Of a DNA stretch of 64,000 nucleotides, positions 1-9,013 are shown in pieces. Position 1 is the stretch's first letter. Every line of letters starts with the position of its first letter. The stretch is taken from NCBI GenBank assembly GCA_003222895.1, contig QHXI01000052.1:1-64000 (forward strand), read 5' to 3'. The position numbers were made by a program, and so were the translations under genes. Origin of the DNA: Acidobacteriota bacterium (lineage in GTDB: Bacteria > Acidobacteriota > Blastocatellia > Pyrinomonadales > Pyrinomonadaceae). The notes beneath the pieces were generated by a model, which was given only the letters and a program-made list of their open reading frames with translations, did no database searches and had not been told where the DNA came from.

Positions 1-567
1 CATTGCTACCGCGCCGACGAGATGGCCCAGATGATCGATATCGCGAATGAGTTTGGCTACAAGATCAGAGCGTTCCATCACGCTGTGGAAGCCTACAAGA
101 TCGCCGACCTGCTGAAAGCGAACGGCATCGGCGCGGCCGAGTGGGCCGACTGGGGTGGATTCAAGATGGAAGCGAACGATTCGATCAAAGCTAACCTTGC
201 AATTACTGAGGCTACTGGCGCGCGCGCGATGATTCACTCGGACAGTGCGCTCGGCGCGCAGCGACTTAATCAGGAAGTTGCGAAAGCGATGTACGCGGGA
301 CGCGCAGCAGGAATCAACATCACCGAGGATCAGGCGATCAAATGGTTGACTATCAATCCGGCGTGGGCGCTCGGGCTTGACGACAAAATCGGATCGCTCG
401 AAGTCGGAAAGAATGCGGACGTGGTGCTTTGGTCCGGCAATCCTTTCAGCATTTACACCAAAGCCGAAAAGGTTTGGATTGACGGTGCGCTGCTCTTCGA
501 TCGCGGCGACCCGACTGAGAAGTGGCGAACGGATTTTGAACTCGGCACCGTGAAGGAGGACAACTGA
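1..567 (+). CDS. Amidohydrolase, C-terminal part (5' end outside window)
   Basis: About 188 residues of the C-terminal half of an imidazolonepropionase-like metal-dependent amidohydrolase; the frame is open from base 1. Visible are an HCYRADE segment at the left edge, a paired His in FHHAVEAY, an HSDSAL segment where the family carries its metal-binding Asp, and a closing beta-sandwich part (GSLEVGKNADVVLWSGNPF) typical of the superfamily. The protein is probably exported like its neighbour. It lies directly upstream of a second amidohydrolase with one base between them, so the two are presumably co-translated and may act together. The substrate cannot be read from the sequence; peptide-derived or cyclic amide compounds are possible. 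Confidence 0.85.
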   Translation, partial: HCYRADEMAQMIDIANEFGYKIRAFHHAVEAYKIADLLKANGIGAAEWADWGGFKMEANDSIKANLAITEATGARAMIHSDSALGAQRLNQEVAKAMYAGRAAGINITEDQAIKWLTINPAWALGLDDKIGSLEVGKNADVVLWSGNPFSIYTKAEKVWIDGALLFDRGDPTEKWRTDFELGTVKEDN

Positions 568-568
568 A

Positions 569-1825
569 ATGCGCAGAGCGTTTCTTATTACTGCTTTCAT
601 AATCGCGGTCGCATCCTCTGCGCTGTCACAAACAATTGCCATCACCAACGGCAAAGTTTACCCCGTGAGTGGCCCGCCGATTCCGAACGGCACGGTGTTG
701 ATTCGCGATGGTGTGATTACTGCCGTCGGATCGAATCTCAACCTTCCGGCCAACGCTCAGAGGATCGACGCCACGGGAAAGATCGTCACGCCAGGATTCA
801 TCAACTCGCTCACGGAACTTGGTTTGATCGAAATCGATCAAGTTAGATCCACGAACGATTCGAGCGCCAAAGGCAGCAACAATATCGCGGCAAACTTTCG
901 CGTCTGGGACGGACTGAATCCGGCATCGACCGTTTTCGCACCGACCAGGAGCGAAGGAGTTACGACCGTTATCGTCGTGCCGCAGGGAGGACTTATTTCG
1001 GGGCAAGCGGCGGCGATTGATCTAATCAGCGGTCACGCTCCGGACATAGTGCGCCGGCCGGCAGTTGCGATGGTCGCGCAGGTAGGCAACGCCAACAGCG
1101 CCGGCACTTCAGCGCGTGGCGAATTGATCGGAAAGCTGCGCACGCTGTTCGATGACGTAATTTTTTATCAAGCGAATCGGACAAATTTTGATCGGGCGGG
1201 AACGAGGTCGTTGACCGCGAGCAAAGCTGATCTCGAAGCACTGATTCCGGTCATCGAAGGCCGCATGCTTCTGATCATTGAAGCGAATCAAATGAACGAG
1301 ATTGATGCCGCGCTCGCTCTCGCGCATGACTATCATTTGAAGCTGGCTATCGCTGGCGGCGCTGAGGCATGGCTGTCAGCAGATCGTCTCGCGACTGCCC
1401 GCGTGCCGGTGCTGACCGGGGCGATGAACAATATTCCCGACAGTTTCGCGACTTTGAATCAACGACAAGAGAACGCGGCAATCCTGCGTCGCGCCGGCGT
1501 GCCGGTGATCTTGGTCGGCAACAGCGACGACGACGAATCGCGATTCAACGCGCGCAATATTAAGTACGAAGCAGGCAGCGCCGTCGCCTATGGCATGAAC
1601 TATGACGACGCGCTGCGAGCGGTGACGTTGGCCCCCGCTGAACTGTTCGGACTGGGTGATCGAATCGGTTCGTTACAGCCGGGACGTGATGCAAATGTAG
1701 TTGTTTGGAGCGGAGATCCGTTTGAGTTCTCGACGCAAGTTGAACACGTCTTCGTTCGCGGACGCGAAGCGAAAGAGCCGAGCCGTCAGGACATGCTGAT
1801 CGAGCGTTACAAGCCGCGTCGCTAA
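569..1825 (+). CDS. Secreted amidohydrolase paralogue, lacking canonical metal ligands
   Basis: A 418-residue protein with a clear signal peptide (about residues 1-20, ending SALS-Q). The ATG follows the strong Shine-Dalgarno AAGGAGGA at 553-560. It has the amidohydrolase N- and C-terminal beta-sandwich (PGFINS; GSLQPGRDANVVVWSGDPF). However, the HxH metal motif that normally follows PG(L/F)IDxHxH reads NSLTELG, and the usual HSD near the C-terminus reads GNSDDD. So it resembles a partner or pseudoenzyme of the upstream amidohydrolase, one base away. Family assignment is firm; loss of classical catalysis is inferred from the missing ligands. Confidence 0.85.
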   Translation: MRRAFLITAFIIAVASSALSQTIAITNGKVYPVSGPPIPNGTVLIRDGVITAVGSNLNLPANAQRIDATGKIVTPGFINSLTELGLIEIDQVRSTNDSSAKGSNNIAANFRVWDGLNPASTVFAPTRSEGVTTVIVVPQGGLISGQAAAIDLISGHAPDIVRRPAVAMVAQVGNANSAGTSARGELIGKLRTLFDDVIFYQANRTNFDRAGTRSLTASKADLEALIPVIEGRMLLIIEANQMNEIDAALALAHDYHLKLAIAGGAEAWLSADRLATARVPVLTGAMNNIPDSFATLNQRQENAAILRRAGVPVILVGNSDDDESRFNARNIKYEAGSAVAYGMNYDDALRAVTLAPAELFGLGDRIGSLQPGRDANVVVWSGDPFEFSTQVEHVFVRGREAKEPSRQDMLIERYKPRR

Positions 1826-1832
1826 CAGCGTC

Positions 1833-1891
1833 AGAGTACCGACTTTAGCCGTCGTCACAAGAGAAAACCACCCAACTAAAGTTGGTACTCT
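1833..1891. repeat. Palindromic intergenic repeat, family A
   Basis: Inverted repeat with arms AGAGTACCGACTTTA (1833-1847) and TAAAGTTGGTACTCT (1877-1891), one mismatch, separated by about 30 bases. A close relative lies at 54080-54139. It sits between convergent genes, where it could also act as a bidirectional terminator, but no U-tract is present. Confidence 0.75.
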
Positions 1892-1903
1892 AACTCCTCA
1901 ACT

Positions 1904-2821
1904 TTACTTAGGCGGCTTGCGAAAGTTGTAGCGGAGCAGCACGCGCATCGGAACGCTTCGGCCGTCGCGCATCGCCGGAAAGAAGTGCATCTGTTTGACC
2001 GTGTCAATCACTGATTGATCCAAACCGTAACCGGCCCAACGCGCAATGTCGATGCGAGTGACCTCACCGCGGGCGTCAATATCGGCCAACACATCGACGA
2101 TGGCTTCCACTTCCGCAAGGGCTGCGGCCTGCGAATAGGGCGGTTTCACTCGCCGATAAGGCTGCGGCGCGCGCATGTTTTTGTCTTTGTCATCGTCGCC
2201 GTCGGACATCATTTCAATAACGGGCGGGGGAGCGTCGACAGCTGACGCGCGTCCTGCTCGTTCATCTTCAAGCGCACGGCGAATTGCATCAACGTATCGG
2301 TGACGTACTTCTTCGGATGACAAATTCTGGAGCAACTGCTTCTCGGCATCGTCAGCTGAATCGCGCCGCACGAGTGGCCGCTCCCATAGAATCAGACGGC
2401 CGGTGCGCGCGCTGACAAGAAAAATCGACGCGTAACTATCGAAGTATGCCGGGCCATTTGAAGGCAATCGCCGCACTGTTTGCGCTCCGCCTAGAAAATA
2501 AAAATCGCAGTCAATCGCGGCGCCAAGATCGCGCGCTTCCTGAACGGTGAGGTTCGTTGAGCCCTGAAACCCAATTCCGCGGGCGGCGGCTCTCGCCAAA
2601 TCTGAATCGATCAGCGTGAATTCTCTCGCGGCGTCATTGGTAAACATAGTATTTAATCTTGCGGCGACCCTGGTGCCCGTTGGCTCTGATCCAAAATCTA
2701 GGACCGCGATGCGGGTTGACGGTTCGGCATTCACAGACCAAGCAGTCGCGAGCAAGGTAAGGACGAGTCCCGGAATATTCCTTCCAACTCGCGACAAAAG
2801 ATTATTTGCAGGATAAATCAA
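1904..2821 (-). CDS. Secreted protein with TonB-like C-terminal domain
   Basis: 305 residues. After a hydrophobic signal/anchor segment (about residues 12-32) comes an alpha/beta region starting IAVLDFGSEPTG. This resembles the N-terminal fold of the CsgG/TolB-type periplasmic proteins found in lipoprotein and secretion systems. An acidic linker (DGDDDKDKN) leads to a C-terminal TonB_C-like domain with the typical pattern of conserved Gly and Asp, VIDTVKQMHFFPAMRDG and VRVLLRYNF-like strand. TonB_C proteins contact outer-membrane receptors; the combination with a CsgG-like domain is unusual. Convergent with the amidohydrolase pair. Domain calls are from pattern only. Confidence 0.6.
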   Translation of the reverse strand: MIYPANNLLSRVGRNIPGLVLTLLATAWSVNAEPSTRIAVLDFGSEPTGTRVAARLNTMFTNDAAREFTLIDSDLARAAARGIGFQGSTNLTVQEARDLGAAIDCDFYFLGGAQTVRRLPSNGPAYFDSYASIFLVSARTGRLILWERPLVRRDSADDAEKQLLQNLSSEEVRHRYVDAIRRALEDERAGRASAVDAPPPVIEMMSDGDDDKDKNMRAPQPYRRVKPPYSQAAALAEVEAIVDVLADIDARGEVTRIDIARWAGYGLDQSVIDTVKQMHFFPAMRDGRSVPMRVLLRYNFRKPPK

Positions 2822-2831
2822 GGCGGTGTTG

Positions 2832-4145
2832 CTAACTCGCTGCGGCCGTTCGATCGTGAGGCGTCGCGTGATAGAGCCGGTAAACTTCGTCTTTCACTTC
2901 GGCGGGAAAGCAGACGCGATGAAGTTCGTAGCCTTTGCGCAGGCCGCGGACCGCTTCGCTGACTTCGCTGATTTCGCGAATCGTCGGATGCGCATAGCCG
3001 TCTTCGACATAGATGCGCGTGCGCGGCTCGACGCCTTCACCCGTGTAATAGCCGTAGTAGGGAACATCGCTGGCGCGATCTTCGATGAAATAGTATTCGG
3101 GCGAAAACCCGCCGCGTGCGACAACTGAACGCGCCGCCTTCATAAAATCGTTTCGTTCGTCTTCGGGCATGTCGAGATCGATCGCTTTGAATAAGCGGCG
3201 ATTCACAAATCGATGACTGAGATCGCTCAAGACTTCATCGTCTGACTGCTGCCATTGCTTCATGTGAAAGATCACATCGGAATCGTCCATGCTGAGATGT
3301 TCCGTGATCGAAAGCGACTCGCGCCTGAGAATTTTTCCGAACGCGGTGCCTGGCACGGACCAAACGTCTTTACCCTTCGCGACTAATGCCAACGCGCGGC
3401 TCAGTGCCGATCGCAAGACAGCCTCGGCCGATCGCAGCGTGCGATGAAAGTAAACCTGGCGAAACATGTAATAGCGCGCTTGCAGATATTCTTCGACCGC
3501 GTACACACCGCGCGCGGCCACGTAGATTCGATCTGCATCTTCATCGATTTGTAGCGCATTGATAATCCATTCCAAATCGTAAAGCCCGTACTTCGCTCCG
3601 GTCATCAACGAATCTCGCAACAAGTAATCCATTCGATCGACATCAAGCTGGGACGACACAAGTTGCGCCAGCGCGGCCGGCTTAAATGTTCCGTCAATGA
3701 TTGATGCGACGCGCGCGGGCATCTCAGATGAATACGAAGTGAGCGCTGCACATAAGGAAGTTTCCGGCGACGTAACGGCGAGCATCGTCATCTGTTCGTG
3801 ATGCACGCCGAGAACTTTTTCCATCGCATGCGAGAACGGGCCGTGTCCCACGTCATGAAGCAGCGCTGCTACCCGGGCCGCGGCACGATCGTTCGCATCG
3901 ATTCTGGCTCGATCCATTAGTTGTTCGAGTACGCGCGTCATCAAATGCAGCGCGCCGAGGCTGTGCGTGAACCGTGAATGCTCTGCGCCTTGATACGTGT
4001 AGAGGCCGAGGCCGAGTTGCTTGATGCGACGTAGCCGCTGAAATTCCGGCGTATCGATCAGCCGAATCATCAGTTGTCCTTCGGCGCTGTCGTCGCGCAA
4101 CGGGATGATGTTGTGGACTGGATCGCGATAGATTCGTTGGGGCAA
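2832..4145 (-). CDS. HD-domain phosphohydrolase (COG1078, dNTPase-like)
   Basis: 437 residues. The N-terminus ([11 protein letters not shown]) is the signature of the COG1078 group of SAMHD1-like nucleotide phosphohydrolases. Metal ligands are visible: His61 (HSRFTHSLG), the HD pair at 97-98 in [12 protein letters not shown], and the later Asp in [11 protein letters not shown]. It probably hydrolyses (d)NTPs in the cytoplasm. The start is a TTG; no in-frame ATG exists nearby and the family normally begins right at this motif. It ends 10 bases from the neighbouring minus-strand gene's start, so the two may form an operon, with this gene first. Confidence 0.85.
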   Translation of the reverse strand: MPQRIYRDPVHNIIPLRDDSAEGQLMIRLIDTPEFQRLRRIKQLGLGLYTYQGAEHSRFTHSLGALHLMTRVLEQLMDRARIDANDRAAARVAALLHDVGHGPFSHAMEKVLGVHHEQMTMLAVTSPETSLCAALTSYSSEMPARVASIIDGTFKPAALAQLVSSQLDVDRMDYLLRDSLMTGAKYGLYDLEWIINALQIDEDADRIYVAARGVYAVEEYLQARYYMFRQVYFHRTLRSAEAVLRSALSRALALVAKGKDVWSVPGTAFGKILRRESLSITEHLSMDDSDVIFHMKQWQQSDDEVLSDLSHRFVNRRLFKAIDLDMPEDERNDFMKAARSVVARGGFSPEYYFIEDRASDVPYYGYYTGEGVEPRTRIYVEDGYAHPTIREISEVSEAVRGLRKGYELHRVCFPAEVKDEVYRLYHATPHDRTAAAS

Positions 4146-4581
4146 ATGGCGGAACCTGCCTACTCTGGATTGAGCTCGAAGTCTATCACAATGATTGATG
4201 CCTTCTGATGAGCTAACGCCTAGAGTAAATAGGTTAAGGCTTGGAGCCAGATCGCCGAGTTTACGGAATTTCGGACTAAAACCGAATTTTCGGATCAGCG
4301 CGAGCCGGGAAAGGCTCCAAAACGACGTATTTCGGGCTCCAAGGAAAACTCAGGCTTATGGCACCACCATTGCTTAAAACCGAGCAGAATTGAATGAATT
4401 CGCGGCGAAACAACACAGGCAAAGTCCGGTTTCCCTCGGGAATCCGCGGACTTTCAACCCGCGAAATTGGAATAATGAGGACCAACTACGCCAAGGTTAG
4501 TACTTGGGTGGTGGTCATTAGATTCAAAACAGAAAATTTCAGAGCCTCTTAACTGAGGCTATTCTTTAGGAAAGGACAGAG
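4146..4581 (+). promoter_or_regulatory. Leader region of the TonB receptor
   Basis: A 436-base gap between divergent genes that must hold both promoters. The only clear structure is a small hairpin, AGCCTC-ttaact-GAGGCT at 4543-4560, followed by ATTCTTT and then AGGAAAGGACAGAG before the receptor ATG. The hairpin-plus-T pattern just upstream of the ribosome site could be an attenuator, but it is short. I see no tRNA, sRNA or conserved riboswitch in this gap. Confidence 0.35.
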
Positions 4582-7500
4582 ATGATGAAAAAAATCTTTA
4601 TGTTCGTTATGGCCACGGCGCTGGCGTTTTTCGCTACCAGTGCGATGGCCCAGACGAGCACAACAGGTGCGATCGAAGGCGTGGTCTCCGATCCGAACGG
4701 CGCTGCGGTAAAGGGCGCCACGGTAAATGCGACCAGCCCCAATCTGATCTCACCCCGGACAGCAACGACGGGCGACGATGGACGTTACCAACTCCTCGCG
4801 CTGCCTCCGGGTACCTACAAACTTACGATAGACGCGGGCGGTTTCGCGAAGTTTGAATCAGCGGATGTCTCAGTCAATCTGGGAAGGACATCAACTACTG
4901 ACGTCAGCCTGCAACTCGCAACCTCGACTAACGTGGTTAACGTTACGTCGGGCGCCGTGGTCGACACAGCGGCCAATACCAGCGGGTCGAACGTTTCGAG
5001 TGATCAGTTTTCGAATTTCCCGACAGCGCGAACGGTCCAGGGACTTTATACGATCGCGCCGACCGTGGCTCGGTCAGGTTTGCGTGATGCCTCCGGACGC
5101 GATCGCGATCCGTCAGTAGGAGGATCTTCAGGCCCGGAAAACAACTACATTCTCGACGGCGTGAACACCAGTGACCCGGCGTTTGGCGGATCAGGTGCGA
5201 ACCTTCCTTTCGAGTTTGTTCAAGAAGTTGAAATCAAGACCGGCGCCTACGGCGCTGAGTATGGCAAGTCGACCGGCGGTATCTTCAACGTCATCACCAA
5301 GAGCGGTGGCAACGAAGTTCACGGCGATGGATTCGGCTACTTCACCACCAAAGGCTTGGTGCGCAAGACCAACGAGTTTCCATTCGTCGGTTCGGCGCCG
5401 AATGGTTTTTCTGAGATCGACGCCGGTATCGATATTGGCGGTCCGATCAAGAAAGATAAAATTTGGTTCTTTGGAGCCTTCAATCCGCAACAGCGGAAGA
5501 ACTTTTTCCTGACTCAGGTTTTCCATGGTCCCGTAAACAACCAGATCAAAACGCCGTTCTATTCCGGCAAGATCACCTGGGCGGTCAACCAGAGGAACAC
5601 CTTTACGTTCTCTACGTTCGGCGACTTCACGAAGCAGACCGGATTCTTGTTCGGCGGCTCGGGCTTTGGCGTCAATCCGGATTCGTTCCGGGGCACGATT
5701 GAAACGGGCGGACATAACTATGTCGCTCGCATGAACTCGGCTATCAGAACGCACATGAGCGGCGAGTTCTCGTTCGGGCTGCACTTCCAAAGAGCGAATA
5801 CTCTGCCGGTGTCATCACAGCAGAGCGTGCCGTTGGTGAGCGACAACTTCGCGGTCACCAATGCTGCCGGAGCGGTACTTACACCCGTTAACACGACCGC
5901 GCGTTCAGCGACCACGCAGAACTTCGTTGCCTTTGTTGACGGTCGCAACGGCGGAACCTTGCAGCGCGTCTTTATTCGCCAGGGTTTCGGTCTGTTCTCG
6001 CATCAGGATCGCAATCGCTGGGAATTTGCAGCGAGATTGCAGAACGTCGTCGGCAAGCACACGATTAAGTATGGCCTTGAGTGGGGACGCAACATCTACA
6101 AGATCAACACGATCTCCACGGGAACGCCGATAACTTATCCGGACCCGAATGGCGCCACCGGTGGTGACGGCGATAACATCACGATCGGCCAACGCGTCAC
6201 CAATAACTTTGGTCCATGTATTGCCGTTTCGGCGACCGCCGCGCAGTGTCCGGCGGCCGCGCTAACAGCTCGCTTCAATGCTCTGATTACTGCGGGTGTT
6301 GGGCCGGCGGGCATTACGTCGGTTTCAACGGCGACTCTATCGGCTGCCCAACTCAGCGTAAACCCCATCCTGATTCTTTCCAGCGTCCGCGTCCGGGATT
6401 TCCGGCTGCAGGCGCCAGATGGGACTCACACCGATATGCAGGCGTTCTATGTTCAGGACGACTACAAATTCGCCAAGAACTGGCAATTCAACTTCGGCGT
6501 CCGTTGGGATTATGAACAGGCTATTGGTCGCGGCGGCTTTGCTTATCTGAAGCTTAACAACTGGTGGGACAACCTGGCGCCGCGACTCGGCCTGATCTGG
6601 GATTTCACTGGAAAAGGCAAGGGCAAACTGTTTGCCAACTATGCCACTTACATTGAAACGCCGGTACCCCTCGACGTAAACGTGCGAGCGGGCAGCGACA
6701 CTACTCAGACCGACCTGAACTTCAACGTTTCAACGTTGAATGGTCCGGCGGGTGCGTACGTCGTCGCCGACATCGGCAACCTCGGTGGCACCCATACGCC
6801 AATCGATGCCGGCCTGAAGCCGCAAAGCATTGGCGAATACACGGCGGGATTTGAGTATGAAGTCAAAAAGGACCTCGTGCTTGGCATCCGCGGCATTTAC
6901 CGTCATCAACGAAATGTGATTGAAGACGGTTCGTTCGACGATGGAAATAACTACTTCCTCTTCAACCCGGGCCGCAGAGGTGATGCCGCCCATGGTTTCA
7001 CCACCGAGGACTTTGCTTGTACCGGAACCGGTGGGTCGCCCACGGCAAGATGCTTTGGTCCGGCGCGCCGCTATTACCGCGCAGTTGAGTTTACCGCTAC
7101 CAAGCGATTCACCAACAACTGGCAGATGATTGGTTCGTACGTCTACTCGAGCCTGATCGGTAACTACGAAGGCCTGTTCCGCAATGACAACGGACAGTCT
7201 GACCCGAACATCACTTCGCTGTTCGACCTGGTCAGTCTGCTTGACAACACCTATGGGCGGCTTCCGAATGATCGTCCGCATCAGTTCAAGCTTGACGGTA
7301 GCTATCGCACGCCGTTCAAACTGCTGATCGGCGCATCATTCCGCGCCCAGTCCGGGATTCCATATAATCAGCTAATTCCGCATCCTGTTTACGGAAACAA
7401 CGAAGGATTTGCGGTGCAGCGCGGTACGGCTATCGTACCCACGGTCGCTGCCACCCAGCCTGGTTTCCCGAATGACGTGAACAGCATCGGTACCAACCGC

Positions 7501-7764
7501 ACGCCGTTCACCTACAACCTCGATATGAGTGCTTACTATCCCATCAAGGTGGGTGAAAAGCGCGAACTTCGATTGTCCGCAGATTGGTTCAACGTCTTGA
7601 ATTCCCAGCGTGCAATTCGCCTGGACGAGACGTTCTCGATCAATAGCGGAATTCCGGGCGTAGCGAACATCGCGGCGAACCGGTTCCCGAACCCGTTCTA
7701 CGGTGCTGGTACAATCTTCCAGTTCCCGTCGTCGCTGCGTTTGGGTGTGAAGTTCACTTTCTAA
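4582..7764 (+). CDS. TonB-dependent receptor with carboxypeptidase-regulatory domain (Oar-like)
   Basis: 1060 residues. Signal peptide about 1-23 (MATALAFFATSAMA-Q), then a CarboxypepD_reg-like beta-sandwich (about 28-115: GAIEGVVSDPNGAAVKGATV, typical of the large acidobacterial outer-membrane receptors), then a plug region (YILDGVNTSDPAFGG, VEIKTGAYGAEYGKSTGG) and a long beta-barrel that ends in the aromatic residue of VKFTF, as expected for Omp insertion. It probably imports oligosaccharides, peptides or siderophore-like compounds; the substrate cannot be predicted. ATG at 4582 or 4585; Shine-Dalgarno AAGGA just upstream. It is followed by a terminator and two TPR genes that carry the same N-terminal domain type. 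Confidence 0.93.
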   Translation: MMKKIFMFVMATALAFFATSAMAQTSTTGAIEGVVSDPNGAAVKGATVNATSPNLISPRTATTGDDGRYQLLALPPGTYKLTIDAGGFAKFESADVSVNLGRTSTTDVSLQLATSTNVVNVTSGAVVDTAANTSGSNVSSDQFSNFPTARTVQGLYTIAPTVARSGLRDASGRDRDPSVGGSSGPENNYILDGVNTSDPAFGGSGANLPFEFVQEVEIKTGAYGAEYGKSTGGIFNVITKSGGNEVHGDGFGYFTTKGLVRKTNEFPFVGSAPNGFSEIDAGIDIGGPIKKDKIWFFGAFNPQQRKNFFLTQVFHGPVNNQIKTPFYSGKITWAVNQRNTFTFSTFGDFTKQTGFLFGGSGFGVNPDSFRGTIETGGHNYVARMNSAIRTHMSGEFSFGLHFQRANTLPVSSQQSVPLVSDNFAVTNAAGAVLTPVNTTARSATTQNFVAFVDGRNGGTLQRVFIRQGFGLFSHQDRNRWEFAARLQNVVGKHTIKYGLEWGRNIYKINTISTGTPITYPDPNGATGGDGDNITIGQRVTNNFGPCIAVSATAAQCPAAALTARFNALITAGVGPAGITSVSTATLSAAQLSVNPILILSSVRVRDFRLQAPDGTHTDMQAFYVQDDYKFAKNWQFNFGVRWDYEQAIGRGGFAYLKLNNWWDNLAPRLGLIWDFTGKGKGKLFANYATYIETPVPLDVNVRAGSDTTQTDLNFNVSTLNGPAGAYVVADIGNLGGTHTPIDAGLKPQSIGEYTAGFEYEVKKDLVLGIRGIYRHQRNVIEDGSFDDGNNYFLFNPGRRGDAAHGFTTEDFACTGTGGSPTARCFGPARRYYRAVEFTATKRFTNNWQMIGSYVYSSLIGNYEGLFRNDNGQSDPNITSLFDLVSLLDNTYGRLPNDRPHQFKLDGSYRTPFKLLIGASFRAQSGIPYNQLIPHPVYGNNEGFAVQRGTAIVPTVAATQPGFPNDVNSIGTNRTPFTYNLDMSAYYPIKVGEKRELRLSADWFNVLNSQRAIRLDETFSINSGIPGVANIAANRFPNPFYGAGTIFQFPSSLRLGVKFTF

Positions 7765-7805
7765 CTAATTATTCACGGGGCTTAGTCCCCAGTGAGTTCT
7801 TTGGC

Positions 7806-7846
7806 AAGGAGAAGCGCGAGCAATTTTGCGCTTCTCCTTTTTCTTT
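7806..7846 (+). terminator. Rho-independent terminator after the TonB receptor
   Basis: Perfect stem AAGGAGAAGCGC / GCGCTTCTCCTT with a 10-base loop, followed by a T-rich run TTTCTTTT. It starts about 40 bases after the receptor stop codon. Confidence 0.9.
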
Positions 7847-7910
7847 TCCGGCCAAGGCTGCTAAATTTTCCCTCAACCCTCTACCTCGGTCGTTTCGAAA
7901 GGCTAAACCG

Positions 7911-8978
7911 ATGTCGAGTTCACGTCATAGAAGTAAACGAAACACGCATTTGCTTGGCACGCCGTTAGTAGCTCTAGTGATTACGCTCTTTGCTTTCGGC
8001 GTCGCGCGCGCGCAAATCGGCGGCGGCTTAGATCCAACCGGCACCGGGGGCCAACACTCCATCCACGGTCGAATCTATTATCCGTCCGGTCGACGCTCCG
8101 ATAGGCGTGTCATGGTCAAGTTGGAGACCTACAACTCTGGCGAGCTTTCCGTAATGTCAGATGCGAATGGTTCTTTTACTTTTTCAGGACTTATTCCCGG
8201 CAACTACGTGGTTGTCCTTGACGCAGGCGACGAATACGAGCCGGTAAGAGAACCTGTATATATTGATAGCGAGGGGAATACTTCTCGGATCGGAATCAAA
8301 CTGCCGATTGTTCCACGAAGCTATACGGTGCAGATCGCGCTTCAGCTCAAACATGGAAAGGCGTCAAAAGCAGGAGTGTTTGAGGCTACCCTGGCCAGCG
8401 TTCCTGAGGCTGCTCGTGATCACTACTTGCAAGCTCTGGAGCAGTTGAAGCTCGGTGACAACAAGAAGGCTGTGGAAGAATTGAATGCAGCGATTTCCGG
8501 TTATGACAACTTTCCGCTGGCATTGAATTTATTAGGCGTACTCTACTTGAGAAGTGGTCTGGCGGGTAAAGCAGCACAAGTCTTCGAAAAATCTACACGA
8601 TTGACCCCACAGGATTTTCCCGCCCGTTTGCATTACGGAATTGCATTGCTGAATTTGCGAAGATACGGTGACGCCGAAAAGGAGTTTAGAATCGCACTCG
8701 GAATAAATAATTCTATCGCCACAGCGCACATGTATCTGGGAATCACCTTGGCAGTTCAGCGAAAGCTCGAAGAAGGAGAGCGCGAGTTACAAACGGCGAT
8801 CGACTCCAAATCGCCTGAAGTGGCATTAGCGCATCGCTATCTGGGCGGAATATTTTTGGAGAGACGCGACTATAAGCACGCGGCCGCTGAGTTGGAGACA
8901 TACCTTAAGTTGGCTCCCAAGGCGACCGATGCTAGTGTCTTACAGCAAACAATCAAGGACTTACACTCCAGGTCCTAA
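7911..8978 (+). CDS. Secreted CarboxypepD_reg/TPR protein, paralogue 1
   Basis: 355 residues: signal peptide (about 1-34, ending GVARAQ), a carboxypeptidase-regulatory-like domain (IHGRIYYPSGRRSDRRVMVKL, then SDANGSFTFSGLIPGNY, about 45-120), and then four or so TPR units (about 160-350; DHYLQALEQLKLGDNKKAVEEL, NLLGVLYLRSGLAGKAAQVF). It is likely periplasmic or outer-membrane associated and may scaffold a complex. No catalytic motif is seen. A second gene of the same architecture follows within about 35 bases, so tandem duplication is likely. The preceding TonB receptor carries a related N-terminal domain, suggesting a functional link. Confidence 0.85.
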   Translation: MSSSRHRSKRNTHLLGTPLVALVITLFAFGVARAQIGGGLDPTGTGGQHSIHGRIYYPSGRRSDRRVMVKLETYNSGELSVMSDANGSFTFSGLIPGNYVVVLDAGDEYEPVREPVYIDSEGNTSRIGIKLPIVPRSYTVQIALQLKHGKASKAGVFEATLASVPEAARDHYLQALEQLKLGDNKKAVEELNAAISGYDNFPLALNLLGVLYLRSGLAGKAAQVFEKSTRLTPQDFPARLHYGIALLNLRRYGDAEKEFRIALGINNSIATAHMYLGITLAVQRKLEEGERELQTAIDSKSPEVALAHRYLGGIFLERRDYKHAAAELETYLKLAPKATDASVLQQTIKDLHSRS

Positions 8979-9013
8979 ATTCACTTACATTTGCTTTGAA
9001 AGGATCGGACCCC

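Noticed and set aside
5191-5790. Minus-strand open frame opposite the TonB receptor
   Set aside because: Shadow of a well-supported receptor gene, with no recognisable domain.
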